NCBI GenBank assembly: GCA_030562195.1
Contig: CM060200.1
Span: 36,339,468 to 36,403,467, forward strand
DNA length: 64,000 nucleotides
Direction: 5' to 3'
From: Nipponacmea schrenckii
Taxonomy: Eukaryota; Mollusca; Gastropoda; Lottiidae
Made by a program: the position numbers and the translations under genes. The notes beneath the pieces are model-generated. The model was not told the DNA's origin. It made no database searches and was given only the letters and a program-made list of their open reading frames with translations. Of the stretch, positions 36,959 to 50,900 are shown one piece after another; the first letter of the stretch is position 1; the number at the start of each line of letters is the position of its first letter.

Positions 36959-37539
36959 GGTTCACTGTCATTTAGGCACACATTTTTTAAGCACACCTCA
37001 TTTAGACACATTACTTTAGGCACACTCATTTAGGCATACGGCCAGAAAAGCACATGTCACTTAGGCACAGTGTTGTTAAGACACACCGATTTAGGCACAC
37101 TTTCAATTAATCACATACTCAATTAGGCACACTCTTTTTAGGCACACTAAAATTGGGCACAGTCATTAAGGCACTCCTTCAATTTTTTCACACATTCATT
37201 TAGGCACACTTTGAATTAGCCTAATTAGTCTATTTAGGCGCTCCTTCATTCAGGTCAATGACCATTTACGCACATTTCAATTAGGCACGGATATTCACAT
37301 GACCAGACACATCTCTTTTTTTAACAGACTTAAAGGTACATTCTGTCGCCTAGTAAACACACACACACACGCGCATATCAAAAGAATGGAGTTATTTCGT
37401 AGTAAAGAGTCAGAAAAATTGAAGGTGTGCCTAAATAACACTGTGCCTAAATGACATGTGCTTATCTGACCGTGTGCCTAAAGTACTGTGTCTAAATGAG
37501 GTGTGCTTAAAAAAAAAGTGTGCCTAAAGGACTGCTTAC
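36959..37539. mobile_element. Fold-back element (581 bp) with 10-bp target duplication, in the ADP/ATP carrier 5' intron
   Basis: The arms are built from diverged ~16-bp repeats of 'catttaggcacact'. The left arm (about 36959-37090) is the inverted complement of the right arm (about 37418-37539). A perfect 10-bp direct repeat, AGTTAAAATG, flanks it at 36949-36958 and 37540-37549. The left tip ggttcactg recurs as the tip of the partial copy at 39888. Long repetitive arms plus a 9-11-bp duplication suggest a Mutator-like or fold-back type; the class is inferred. Confidence 0.85.
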
Positions 37540-37927
37540 AGTTAAAATGACTTTTATTATTTATAGTGAAGACATGTTTAGAAATAATAAGTAGAATTCC
37601 TACTTTGCATTTTGTAATTCATTTCTAGTTCTTCCTGAAGCCTATTGACATATGTTCAAATTAACCACTGAAGATGGCGAAGCATAGTCTTTAAATTCTT
37701 AAAACAGGCAAAGCTTAGTTTGAGAATGGTTTCTTTTAGATTTCAAATGCCATTATTCAGAGTAAAATATATACCATTCTTTCCACTGGGCCTCATTTGT
37801 ATCTCCACTGTTCGTATCTTGTTTCAGTTCTAGAGACTGCTGACAAAAGTTGTCGTATAGCCTATTGTTTTCTGTTTTTTTCACTTTGTGCTTAAATTAT
37901 GAAGTTTAATGGGTTTTTTTTTTTTAG

Positions 37928-38884
37928 ATGGCAGACAAAAAAGCCCCTCCTGCACCTGAAAAGAAGAAAGAGGTCCTTTCATTTTTTGAGAATTTTGCTC
38001 TCAGTGGAGCAGCTGCGGTCATTTCCAAGACCGCTGCAGCCCCTATTGAACGAGTGAAACTCTTAGTACAAAATCAAGATGAGATGATCAAACAAGGTCG
38101 ATTGTCTGAACCCTACAAGGGTGTCATTGATTGCACAAGGAAGACATTGGCAAATGAGGGTGTACTGCCATTTTGGAGAGGTAATTTAGCCAACTGCATC
38201 CGATATTTCCCTACCCAAGCTCTTAATTTCGCTTTCAAAGATCAAATCAAACAGGTCTTCAAACAGAAGAAGACTGACCCTTACCTGGTAAATTTTGGTA
38301 AGAATATTGCTGCTGGTGGAACAGCTGGTGCCCTCTCCCTATGCTTTGTCTACTCTCTAGATTATGCTCGAACCAGATTAGCCAATGATGCCAAATCTTC
38401 AACCAAGGGTGGTGGAACCAGAGAATTCAATGGTTTGATTGATGTTTACAGGAAGACCTTAAAATCTGATGGTATTCAAGGACTCTATAGAGGTTTTGTC
38501 ATCTCCTGTGTTGGTATTGTTGTATATAGAGGTTTCTACTTCGGTCTCTTTGATACCCTGAAGCCTATTTTATTGGGAGACAGTGCTAATATTGCATTAT
38601 CATTTGCTCTTGGTTACACTGTTACCATCACCAGTGGGTTAATATCCTACCCAATTGATACTATTAGAAGAAGAATGATGATGACATCAGGGCAAGCCGT
38701 CAAATATAAGGGATCAATCGATTGTGCTCGCCAGATTTTGAAGACTGAAGGTTTCATGTCTATGATGAAGGGAGCTGGTGCCAATATCCTGAGAGGTGTA
38801 GCAGGTGCTGGTGTTTTGTCTGGTTTTGACAAATTCCAGGAAATTTATATTAATGCCAAGGTAACTGGTAAGTTACCATGGTAA
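37928..38884 (+). CDS. ANT: Mitochondrial ADP/ATP carrier (adenine nucleotide translocase), 318 aa
   Basis: Inner-membrane antiporter exchanging cytosolic ADP for matrix ATP. The single open frame gives three mitochondrial-carrier repeats of about 100 residues, each with a PxxxxK/R-type signature: [29 protein letters not shown] and [13 protein letters not shown]. The RRRMMM hexapeptide is the hallmark of nucleotide translocases. Six hydrophobic segments are present. The N terminus is about 15 residues longer than in vertebrate forms and is rich in K, P and A ([16 protein letters not shown]). The ATG follows the acceptor TTTTTTTAG directly, so the whole coding region is in one exon, behind a 1.68-kb 5' UTR intron that carries the fold-back element. 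The third-position bias is stronger than in neighbouring genes, fitting high expression. An intact frame and an upstream spliced exon argue against a processed pseudogene. The exact paralogue cannot be assigned. Confidence 0.96.
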   Translation: MADKKAPPAPEKKKEVLSFFENFALSGAAAVISKTAAAPIERVKLLVQNQDEMIKQGRLSEPYKGVIDCTRKTLANEGVLPFWRGNLANCIRYFPTQALNFAFKDQIKQVFKQKKTDPYLVNFGKNIAAGGTAGALSLCFVYSLDYARTRLANDAKSSTKGGGTREFNGLIDVYRKTLKSDGIQGLYRGFVISCVGIVVYRGFYFGLFDTLKPILLGDSANIALSFALGYTVTITSGLISYPIDTIRRRMMMTSGQAVKYKGSIDCARQILKTEGFMSMMKGAGANILRGVAGAGVLSGFDKFQEIYINAKVTGKLPW

Positions 38885-39540
38885 ATTTACTACATAGAAC
38901 TATTTAATAATTTTAGAGAAAAAAAAGTTGAAAAAAAAAAGGACTAATGTGTGTATAGTTCATGAACTTTTCGCATACAACTATAAATTAATTTAATTTG
39001 TAGTATATTCATCTTTGGAACAGTGTATTAACTGAAACTTAGGTACAGGTATTTCATTTTTCTAACAAAACTTAAAGCCTTTTTGTTAGAAAAAAAGATT
39101 TGCCCAAAACCAATCTTGATATAAAAACATATGTAGATTTCATGTGAATTGTACAAAATTAGTAAAATAACCATGCCACCTTGAAATATATATTATTGAG
39201 TAATGTCTATTTGCTGTGCTTAGACATGGATATAAAAGTATTTAAATGCAGCTGTTTGTTTATTAATTTATACCTGCCACGTCCACTCATCCTCTGCCTT
39301 AGTCCCCAACTTGAAGTAGATGTGTCTCAAACCCCCAGAATTTTTTTTCACAAAATATGTTTAAAATCAAACTCAGCAATATCAATTATCAAACCCCTAT
39401 GTTTGAAAACAAATTCCCCGTAGCATAGACAACACTTTTTTTTTTCAAAACTATTTTGAGATGACTTGAAGCATGCTAATCAGGCCGAATAAAAAGGCCA
39501 TTATCAATTTACATAAAAGATGTGCCGTAGATGTAAGTTT
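38885..39540 (+). other. 3' flank of the ADP/ATP carrier gene
   Basis: Presumed 3' UTR and downstream sequence, AT-rich, with A-runs near 38920. No second gene recognised; the short frame near 39181 lacks support. Confidence 0.45.
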
Positions 39541-39830
39541 TTATTCGCCCACACATTAATGTTACTGTACTATATTAACATTTTACATTGGTTATTTACT
39601 ATGAGTTATTGCCCTTGTTCTTGAATAGTTATTGATAATAAGAACAATAGAAAAATATTTAATATGAGTAATTGCCCTTGTTCTAGAAAACGCGTCTGCC
39701 TTTGTTTGCGGACATGATAAAGAGTTGGTTTCTTGATGGATTTAGATGAAATTTATTGTGGGTGTTCCTAATCGCCCAAGGATGAACTTTAATAAAATAT
39801 CAAAAACTTTTTTCATTTACTGATAACTCT
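39540..39830 (+). repeat. Dispersed repeat A3
   Basis: It begins 'ttattcgcccacacattaat', contains two 'gagttattgcccttgttct'-like blocks, and ends with 'cttgatggatttagatgaaa' and 'cgcccaaggatgaac'. Same family as 1-130 and 2640-3225. Confidence 0.75.
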
Positions 39831-39887
39831 TGTGAACGTCCCTGACAATTATTTATGTGGCGTATTACGATAGCCATCAATATTTTT

Positions 39888-40050
39888 GGTTCACTGTTTT
39901 TAGGCAAACATTTTTTAAGCACACTTCATTTAGACAAAGTACTTTAGGCACACGGTCAGATGAGCACGCCATGTCATTTAGGCACACTTTCAATTGCACA
40001 CTACAATTCGATACACAGTCATTTGGGCACGCCTTCAAATAGGCACATCC
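39888..40050. mobile_element. Partial copy of the fold-back element
   Basis: It starts with ggttcactgtttttaggc, as at 36959, and follows the left arm block by block (tttaagcacac, catttagaca, actttaggcacacggtcaga). It lacks the right arm. It lies 1 kb downstream of the carrier gene. Confidence 0.8.
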
Positions 40051-40059
40051 CCTAAACCC

Positions 40060-42690
40060 GCCAAGTTTGCAACAATCTAATTGTTATTTCCCTCTGACTA
40101 GAGAGTAGTTAATTAGAGGCTTTTAGGCCTAATTTAAAACCGGTTCCAAAATAAATTATTAAAACAGGTCCGATAAATTACCTGGAGAAAATGCCGAACT
40201 TGTTACACTGGGGTAGCATTTTACTGAAACCCTTTTCCCCCGCTTTTTGGTACCTAAGCATTGTGTTCGCACATTGACCTATTTTCATTCATTGAATATT
40301 TTTAACTAATTTTCCGATAGAAATGCTCTTATTTTTGGGGGGTTAAATACTAAATCTCTGCTAACCGTAAAAGTTGTCAGGGTTAACGAATGCGGGGGCT
40401 CTTTAACTAAAGTTGGTTGTGGCCATTAAAGTATAATATAATTTAATTGTATATGTAACTTCGAACAGTTCTTACGTAGGGAATACACAGACGAACGTTG
40501 CTCACGGTCCCTTTTTAATGAAATAATACCAAGGAGTAAACTTTAAAAGGTGACTAGTAGTAGAGGCCTATTTACCTTGGCCAGTTGGCCTACAGAACAG
40601 AAATAAATCATACCAACAGTAAATAGTACTTATAGTTAAAAAGTAGAGTTACTTCCCTTTATATAACTCTATGACTTCAACCCATAGTTTTATATTTTAT
40701 ATGCTACGACCCGAAACAGAGCCGATGGCTTATATAGTCTCTGCCCCAGATATCATATATATGTCCAAGACCGTGTAGTTATATTACCACTCAACGAGCA
40801 GTTATTGCTCTAGTGAACAATATTACTTTTTAAAAATAAATCTATATGGGGATACATTTCTCAAGACACACTAGTACCAATCGACAGTGAGGTAGGGTTT
40901 GTGACAGTAAAATGGTGTACTTCTAGTCTGTCACTGTCTCCTTTCTCGTTTGTCGGTTACTTTTCGGTACTTTGTATTTTCTTTCGAAACACTTCGATTT
41001 TCAATTTATAGGTTTTTAAAATACGCCCTTGACAGAGGGTAACAAACGATGAACTTGTCTCGAAATTGGTGAGTTTCAGGGATGTCCTTTTTGAAATAGG
41101 CCTACATAATTTCCCGGAATATTTGGTATGTTTCTGACCGAGCCGATCAGAAACGTCCAAAGAATACACGAAGCTAACAGACAAGATAAAAGACAACGAT
41201 GCCAAAAAGGATCGAACGAACTATATTGCGATGAATTCTCAACAAACTAAGAAGGATATAATTTTTTTGTAAATTTAAGGCCTGTTAATGAAAAAATGTC
41301 TCTGTGCCGAGTGTGCAAGTGAACATGTTATAATTCATAATTACGTCCCTTGAACTTAAACTGTCATATTATTTCAGCGCCCTTGTATTTCTTTAGGTAA
41401 AATCTTTTCGTAAAAAATCTTATTCAAACGATCGGTCGCCTGTATTCTAAATTGAAGTGTTGAAGATCCTAACCTCCCTAGTAACTTGGACAACTTTGTG
41501 AGTCTTGCTGAGAAATTCACTGACCCATGGGTTGCAAGTCGATTGTCTCTCATTTATTTCTCTGGATTATAGTCCTTTAACCCTACAGTTTAAGCGATTT
41601 TAAAAGGATTCAATAATGTAGCATTGTAACAAATAAAACGGAAAAGGCGTCGGATCGTTCGGATCGAATTTACGTATGTTAAATCCGGTTTGGGATCTAA
41701 ATATGGATGGGATGATAGATGATAGGTCTAATTTAATCTACCATGACCAACGGAGATTGTATATACAAGGAAATTTAGAACCCCTGCATTGTTTTCAGGT
41801 TATCCGTAATAAATGATACTGATGATAGTAGACAGGTATCTTGGTAAAATAAGATGTTGATATGAACCCCCACGATGTATAAAAACATGTCTCACACGTC
41901 GCTAATCACATCCTTGAGCACACTTGAAATTTTTTTAAAAAGATAAGATAAATATATCTCAAATCTCCTTATCCATTTCGGATAAATCCCCTCAGTTTTA
42001 TAGTTTCATTCAGATATCTTATATCAGTTGTGGTTTCATAGTAAAAATGTAAGATTTTTGAAAGAATACTTCTTAAAGCATGCAGGTTTTATAATAATTA
42101 TAATGCATCGTCTGATTTGTTGCATAAACCCTGAATATTCTCATTTCGGTGTCCCATAATGCACCAAATTCGACAGAATAAACACAATTGCATAAAACTT
42201 GAATTTCATAACACTTTCATAATCGTATACATTTATTATTTATATAATTCTAGTTCCGCATACTTTACTTCAAACAGAATACACAATTGCATTTGACATT
42301 GATAATGATATAGTATTTGAAGCTACATACATTACACTGGGGAACTCTGTTAGTTACATTTATGGAAAGACTTGTTTTTAGTCAATTTGATTGTGCTGAA
42401 TTCAAATCTAAAGTCGTTTATTTCTGCAAACTATATAGATTTTATGTAATTTCAGATTTTATCCCCCCCCCCAAAAAAAGGATAAAAAATCGAACATTGT
42501 TATAGAACACTGAAGTGACGGCAACAAATCTATATAATGTTATAGAGAAAACAAAAAAGAAGTACACAATTGTTGGCTGTGCTGTATTTTTCTGGAAGCA
42601 TTTCTCAGAAATAGTATATATCCAGAATAAGATAAGCGTCTCTCAGAACATTAATATAACTATTACTAATATAAGTTTATAAATTCTGTC
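40060..42690. other. Intergenic region, no gene seen
   Basis: Moderately AT-rich sequence between the ADP/ATP carrier and the ceramide-kinase-like gene. No exon with matching splice sites, no structured RNA and no clear repeat recognised. Confidence 0.5.
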
Positions 42691-42699
42691 TGCATTTTA

Positions 42700-42950
42700 G
42701 TCCGGCAGGAATTGGCATTTGCGTTTGTAACTTTTGCGTTAGTAGGCCACACTTCCCCTTGGCAATCTCGTTTAATGCTCCAGTAGAAGCCGGTCATCCC
42801 CTGGCCGCATCTACTTTGATCTTTAGATCTTGATGGAATCGCTCTCCTTGTTCGTCACTCACAGCCGCCAGGTTGTCAGGAACTGATTAAGGTGACTGTT
42901 CACTAAATGAAGCTTGATGCTCATGTTGCACCCAGGATCGCAAAAGGGAA
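42700..42950 (-). pseudogene. Eroded transposon-type protein fragment
   Basis: On the minus strand, three short frames lie in the right order but in different phases. They are NMSIKLHLVNSHL (about 42890-42930), PDNLAAVSDEQGERFHQD (about 42830-42882) and FYWSIKRDC (about 42770-42798). The string 'VSDEQGERFHQD' recurs, as I remember, in many uncharacterised repeat-encoded proteins of invertebrates. At least two frame breaks separate the fragments, and no start or termini are visible. It is a dead remnant. Confidence 0.55.
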
Positions 42951-44921
42951 GAATAAATCAATTGTAGGACTGCCACAATGGATAGTCATGCTGTCCTCTC
43001 ATCTTAGCAACCAACCGATCAACACGAATGAGGGATCAAATCTGTATGGGCCACAAAACACATCTGCTTTGGTCTTTTCAAATGACAACCCTGGTATAAC
43101 TGTGATTATGTGTGTATCAAATCGCTTATAATTTATTTGGTTTATGTACATTCACAATTTGATAAACCTCACATTGTTTGTGGAGAAAACTATCATAAAA
43201 TCAGCACCTAAAATTCCTTAAGAATCATTTAAAACACCCAATGCAACCGAAAGTTTAAAAATAGTGTTCCCTGGTGTTATCTTAACCTCATAGACATAAC
43301 ATCTGTAAAAGCACATTTGTTACGAAGTTTTTTTTTTAAATTTATCACCGTCCCTGTAATATCTTCCGTAATTCCAGGCTTGTGTTTTAGATGTAGACAA
43401 AACCAGTGGAATTTGTAAATTGTTAATTGGAATGACAATCCGAACTCTTCAGAACAGGTCTGTTTTCTTCGATAACGCATGATGTAGTAGACAAATGATA
43501 TTGCACATTTACCCAAATACACACTGCATGACATCGACTCTCTTCATTTCATTGTTCCTAAAACATGAACAATTTGAGTCCGGGATTAAATGAACCAAAA
43601 TCATTTGACGGTAACTGAGTAAAAATTCAGGCTGATTGACACTGATTGGAGATAATCTGTCTAATAATTATTCGGCACATTCTGAACCCGGCAATCTTCG
43701 GAATTACTCACATCTTTAGCCTGCCAATAATGTTAGCTTTGAGGTCGAATTCATCAGCAAAGATGTTAAATATTTTTAGATCTAGAGTTCTAACAACATA
43801 CAATCATCTGTGGCTATAGCATTCGTTCATGGCCAGTAAATATGGGGATAAAATTGTATGTAGTTGATTTCTTGTCAGGTGGTTTTGGAGAGTGTATTCT
43901 CTAGTACTGTATTATGTCACGAGGCAGCTTTTAGGGATTCAAAGAAGGCTTTTCTACCATTTTCTGTACTTATAGTTGCTATGAATGTTTATAGTATTAT
44001 GGTCGGTTATATGAACCAAGTTCGGAGTGGTACAATATAGAAACCTGATATTCCTGATATTCCACTCACACCGATGATACGTAGTGGAATCGGAAATGAG
44101 ACATCCGGATGGCACATGTCCGGTTTTGAACAAAAATGCAAATGCATGTTACATACATTGTTCACATATATGACGCCGAGTTAGGCACAGTCATAGAGAG
44201 ACATCAGGTAAGCATTACCGTGATACATATTATAGTAGCCACATCATAAAACTAGACGATTTCATATGAAACAACGTTTTTCGAAGGTCTGTTTGATGAC
44301 CATTGTCCCCAACCCAAACTGTTCGAAAACCACAATAGATTATTACAATTCCGGTAATGACATGTTCATTGGTGAGTCAATGGTTCTTTTTGTCATTCCT
44401 GCATCATATCTTAAATTCCAATACAACATAATGTTTTAGAAATTGTATCGATATTAATTGCTTTTTACCTTTCCCATTTCCTCAATGACTAGGACATAGG
44501 AAAACCAAAAGAAATAGAAAGTGTATGAGTGATAAGTACAGGTGGATACAATAATTTCAAATTTTCAATGTTTGAATTACGGTAACTGTAAAAGGAGAAG
44601 ATGATTATCTATTGAGTCAGACAATGGGTTTATAAACCAATAACAAAACACATTCCCGATCGTTTATTTTAATATAAATATTATACACCACACCGTACAT
44701 CCCACGACTCGTGCTATTTGTCTGAGATATATTCGACCACACTTATTATGACGAAACAAATTCTCACCTGCTGATTGGCTATCTATTCTTTACCTCAATG
44801 GTCTATTGGGTATTTAAATCTTTCCTCGCGAATATAACAAATCATAAACTTTGAATATCTTGATACGTTTGCTATTCTACAATTATTAATAGTGAATTAA
44901 TATTTTCAAAAAAATATCATT
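42951..44921. other. Intergenic region and presumed 5' flank of the ceramide-kinase-like gene
   Basis: No gene seen. A TATAAATATTATA-like string near 44675-44690 lies about 240 bp upstream of the ATG and could be a core promoter element, but in AT-rich DNA this is weak. Confidence 0.35.
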
Positions 44922-47900
44922 ATGGAAGGATTATTTGTTAAAGCTGGTAAAAAATTCATTGTTTGTTTGAACAAGACTAATTTGTCATATAGAAATGTTG
45001 AACAAGGCACAGGTAAGAGTTTTACCCTTTTTCGCTCTTTTTTGCATTATTTCTTCATATTCCAAAATTTTACTCCGTGAAAAAATTGGCTGTATAGAAC
45101 TGGATATAAGCTTATTTTATGGTTATTATTCTTCCAAGCACAGAGATGAGAAACTTATTATTTGCAAATGTAACGTTTTAGCATAGCTGTTTTTTCTCGA
45201 AATAAAAAACTAAGCTTATGTTCATGTAATAGTTTTAGGATTGGGATCAAAAAAATGGAATGTTTCGAAATACACGATTGAACTTATTTCCATTTCAGGA
45301 AATATTGCATTTGACGATATCCTATCAGTGAAATATGCCGACGCCAGCTTTACTGTTATATATGCAGTGAAGACCGTTTCCAAGAAATTAGTGCAAGAAA
45401 ATATGACATTCTACGGAAGTGAAAGCAAAATTATTGGTCAGAAAATCCAAGAGTACATTGACAGTAAGTCTTTTTTTTCTTATAGTTTGGTACCATGATG
45501 GGTATTTCGTTGGTAACTGTCTGTTACGGGTGCTATCCTTATTTAGTAATATAAAAGTCTATGTTATAAATAAGTAACCGTAGTGAAGTTTTGCTGAATG
45601 GTAATGATAGCACCAAAATTTATAGAATATCTTTGAAGAAATGTGCTGATCTTTTCCAATGATCAAAGTGTGTCTGTTATTCATTTTCATTTATTAATCA
45701 TCGTTCGTTTGATAATCAATGTACTCTTTTAGTTCTGAAATATAACGCTGAGTTTCCCAAAACTTAAAACCAAAACACCATATTATGGAAAATCTGTCTT
45801 CACTTCTTATTAAGTTACTCTCCATATATCGGCATTAACATCATATAGTCGGTAGTAACTGCAAGTGCAAATGTTAATGTCCCGAATGAATTTTACTATA
45901 TTTTAAACTTCTAAAATACCTTTTTACAAAATTGAAGCAAAACCAAAATTTAGGTTGTAATAGTCAAAAAAGAAAGATATTGCTGAAATTTAGCTCTATG
46001 TGTTGAAATTTGGAAATTTTAAGCCTATATCCCTCTAAAATAATAATCCGTATTGCCTCGTATATTATTTACTTGCACAACATAATGACTTGACAGCTGG
46101 GATACAACTATCGTCATAACTGTTGTCATCATACGACCTGATGATGGCAAATAAATTCCACAAGCTTGTACAACTGCTTAAGATTCAGTTTTAATGACGT
46201 AGATCTCCGTCTGTTAATTGTATGTCCACCGCTTAGTTTTACCGGCTAAATAAAACTTGCTTCACATCCGTAATGTGAGCTATCTAAATTGTAAATTATA
46301 CGTTTATTTATACAATTTAACCTCGAAATATAAAAAAAACAAAGAAGAGATGATAAGAAAAAAACCTTAAATATGTCAAATTACATTGTATTCGTTGAAA
46401 TGAGATAAGACACAATGGTCGTATATCTATTACGATCCGGAAAACCTTCATCTGAAATCCGGAATTTGAAAGGGTTTTATTATTTAATAATTTATATTAC
46501 ATTTTTCAAGACTAATTTTTCGATATATCTTACTTTTATTTGGTGAAATAAAATATGTCACATGGCACATCTGTTGAAGCTGTCAAAACTGTAGACGATG
46601 AAATACGCTATCACAAATTTGCATAGCCTTACATAATAATATAAGTGACGAAATATTTTAATTGTAAGATATATTTGTAAAATATAGTCAGTTGGGAAGG
46701 TAAGATAGAATATTCGATAGGCCTACGTATTATATGATGATTTTAGAATCTCATCAGATCGTTTTTATTTCACGATTATATAGATTTAAGAAAATCGGAT
46801 TACGAATTTAAATGGGATGGTTTCTAAGCAAAAATCTGAAAAATTGAAATGTCGTCACTTCCGTTTTGCAACAATATAACAACTCTATTTCACCGTTTCC
46901 AGCACTTAAAGAATTTTAATAATAGATTTTATTATTGATGTCAATGGAATCTCATGCTTACAATTTCAATACTCCAACGTTTGTTTTCAATATTTTCTTT
47001 TGTAAGCAGAATTTCTTGTAAAAAAACTCAAGTGGAACAATATTTTATTCGACGTTTTGTGACAATTGATCATAGATGAAGTCTTTTAAAATAAAAAAAA
47101 TATAACCGAAACATTTTGAAAGAATAAAATTAATAGTTTTAAAAACCACATTTGACGTAGAAAACTTATGGACAAAATGAATTATTTACCATTAACCACA
47201 GTTACTTTTACAGTTGATCATGATTGTGTATTTTGAAAGTGACATTTATTTAGTCCGTCCTTTAGATGCACGTACTGTCCTAAGTACTTATAACGCATTC
47301 AATGGAATTTTACGTGCTACTTTTCGTTGGGCTATAAATAGAAAAACATTTCAGCGATATTAGCAAATTAATTCAGGAATGTTGATGATTTCAATGCAAG
47401 AATTTGAATTGTATTGAGCTGAATCCTGTTGTGGTGATTTCCATTCACATGTATTACAGCCTATCCTGTAAAAATATAATTTAATATTAAAACAACGCGA
47501 TATCGGTCTTAATCTCTTTATATAATGCATAGTTAAAATTCCGATGTGAACATGATATACGGATATTAATGATGAAATAATCGGCTTATTTAACTGGGAA
47601 TGCATACTGATTAAGATCAGCTAGTTTATGAATGAACCAAGTGTCAAGATCTATAAATATATATAGTAACTAATTGAAGAACTATTATGGTTACTGTTTA
47701 TTAGAAACGTCATTCCTTCCATAGAATCTTAACTACTTATATTATTAAGCTTTCTAACCGTTACACCCTGTATTGATTGAAATATGAGTTACCTTTAAGC
47801 CTAATCTATTTATCATGAACGAACTAACAAATTTTATGTGAAAAAAATCGAGACATCTGGCTAAGTTGCGGTTGAGTGAATTTGCTATTCCTATTCTTGA

Positions 47901-50900
47901 GCTATAAACGTGTACGAATATGTCAAATGATTTAAATATAGGTGCGACCTTTCTAAATTTGGTAAGAAAAAATCAATCAGAAAATATTTTAATTATATCT
48001 AATTACATTTGATTATATTAAAGAAGTGGGCTTGTAACCGGAAATTGAGGGCAAGTTTTGGGAGTTGACGGCTTTATCAGAATTACCCACAATTGAAATT
48101 CTTAAAATTGATAGACTGTATCTTAAATATTTCATCTTTTATATTATAGATAACAATAAAAGACCAAAACAATTATTGGTGTTTATCAACCCTAACAGTG
48201 GTAAGAGACGAGCTGTAAAGGTTTACTACAGAAAAGTCAAATCAATATTTGATATGTGTGGTATCAAGTCACATGTTATAGGTAAGAATTTAAAGATTGG
48301 TCCCATTCGTCTTATGCCTTTGCTTTAACCATTTGCAAATGACTACGATAGACTTGATCAAAAAGAGAAGTTATGCACGGAAGCACGTACGCTCTTCCTT
48401 CCAAATTGAACGTGCAGGGTCACGTGTCGATCACGCGACATGCATTAACATAATATAAGCCTATGCATTGATAATGATTTTTTCGCAATGCATGATGAAG
48501 AAACCTTTGTTCCAACACAGCACACAAAATCCTTTCATTTAAGTGATTTTGAGTCTGTAAGAGCAGAAATAACATTCTTTAAATAGTGTGGGTGTGTGAA
48601 CTTCCAGTGAATGATAAATAAAAGAAATCTAAAGTATACACTGACGAATCCCATTCGTTTATTTTGTTCTTGAAATTATATTGAGATTAACATCTTTTTA
48701 TTGCAGTAACCAAAAAACCTGGCGAGGCCAAAGAGATTTTACAGAAGTACGATCTATCTTTAGTTAACGGGTATGTGTTATTTATTTAATATTATTTAAA
48801 CAAATAACATTGCTATAAATGGCGATAGGGGTCCTTCTTGACAACATTCTTTTTACCTTCTTACCAATTATAACATGTTATCAATGTCAATATATAAAGT
48901 GATTACAGACAACTGCTGTAGTTATATATAGGTATCAAGTTAGGCCAATAGGTGTGGTCATGTTTGTAGTATGTATAACGATTAAAGCGCGAGAAATGAC
49001 GAGCCTACACATCTGGACGAAAGAACCCTCTAACAGTTCTCAACAATAGCATTTTTATTGACGTCAAGTTACAACCACCGAATGCCACAGATTAGTTGGA
49101 GCTTGGACAATATTTACTTTTAACACCATTTTACTTGTTTTGGTGATGTCGCGTAACCTGATGCATACTAAATAAGCCCGTGAATTTGATTGATAGGTAG
49201 CACATGAGCTGTACATTTGGAAAGCTTTTTGTACTCATAGATAGTGGTCCTCACGTTCATCTTTATTAAACACCTTGAAGTGTCAACTACTTGTCATATT
49301 TACCTACTTACACCCACAGTTTTGACTGACATACTCTTCTCCGAGTTTCGAATAAACTTCATCACCTGTGTTTTATGATCACATCAAACGTTTTAGACAT
49401 TTAAATACTATTATTACTATAGCTATAATGATATCAGGCAGGTCTCATAACAGATTCTAATTGGTTGACTTGAATGACGTCGCTCGAACCTTAACGTCAA
49501 TGAAATATGACTGATCTCTGCAGGCGGCTTTTAATTTGTTAACCTTCGACCAATACACTCTCATGACAGATAATAAAACATATTAAGTTGATCTTTATAC
49601 CTTATTTTTGTATTCTTTTCTATTTAAGAATTATAACTGTCGGAGGGGATGGTCTATATTGTGAATGTATGACTGGATTAGTACTCAGAGCCCAGGCAGA
49701 TGCAGGCATCAAGTACGACTCGCCCGAGGCTAAGATTGTCCCATCTTCCATACCCATTGGTATAATTCCTGCGGGTTCCGGTGATTACATAGTACAGTAT
49801 TTACACGGTACCAGAGATGTTAAGACGGCTGCTTTACACGTCATTCTAGGTAAGTCAACGATTTATATCACAAACATCATTTAGACCTACCCATCTGATG
49901 TAACCCAATGCTTTGAAGTAATGAGATTTTTGGTATTTTGACTAAATAATATATTTTTTTTATCCCTTGCTACGATACCGCAGTTAATCAGAAATTATTA
50001 TTTTTTTAGGTAGAAGAACAGATGCTAATGTTGTTGGAGTTCACCAAGGTGGACAATTAATGGCGTATTCGGGCTTGTTGTTGGGTTTTGGTCTGTTTGG
50101 CGACATCATGTATGATTGTGAGAAGTTCAGATGGATGGGTGCATCCCGATTTAACAGTAAGTATATCATATTGAAATATATTACCACATAACCTTATAAT
50201 CTTTCTGAAAGTAGTAGGTTTACTGCATAGACTTAAATTGATATGTACCAAATAAAAAATGTATGCCATGTGAAATCTTTGAAAAAAATGGCATCAATTA
50301 AGCATGTTATACAGATCCTGCTTATGATAAAGTTCAAATAGCAAATAAACATTATCATGAACCACAGAGTTTAATTTGAATGTGTCGTTTTCCAGTAATA
50401 CCAGTTGGAACTGTGCTAAGACGCCGAGCTTTTGATCTGGAAGTTGAATATCTTCCTACTGGAGGAAAAGAGTGGCAGAAAAGTGAAGGAACCATGTATG
50501 GAGTAGATACCTACGTGGTTTCAAGAGTTGCCAAGAAAGATAAAATGGTGCCATATTTTGGAGATGATGCTATGACTGTTTACCTAACCAGTAAATGTAG
50601 CTTAAGTAAACATGTTAAACAATTGGCCCAAGTACAGGACCATAAAGCTGGTTGTGTAAGTATTTCTATTTTAAACATTTTCCCTCTTTAAAACATTCAA
50701 GTCATATTTCACATATTTGTGTGTAGCAATTTAAAAGGAATTTTTATACGTGATCAATGACTATGAGAGTCAATAATCATATAAAATCAGGTAGCGTTTA
50801 CCACAAGGTATTTTATCTATAAGGCGAACTATAAATATCTTAAACTTATCTTAATTTATATCTTCCTCAAATTCTCGAGAATGTAAATAAGACACAAGAT

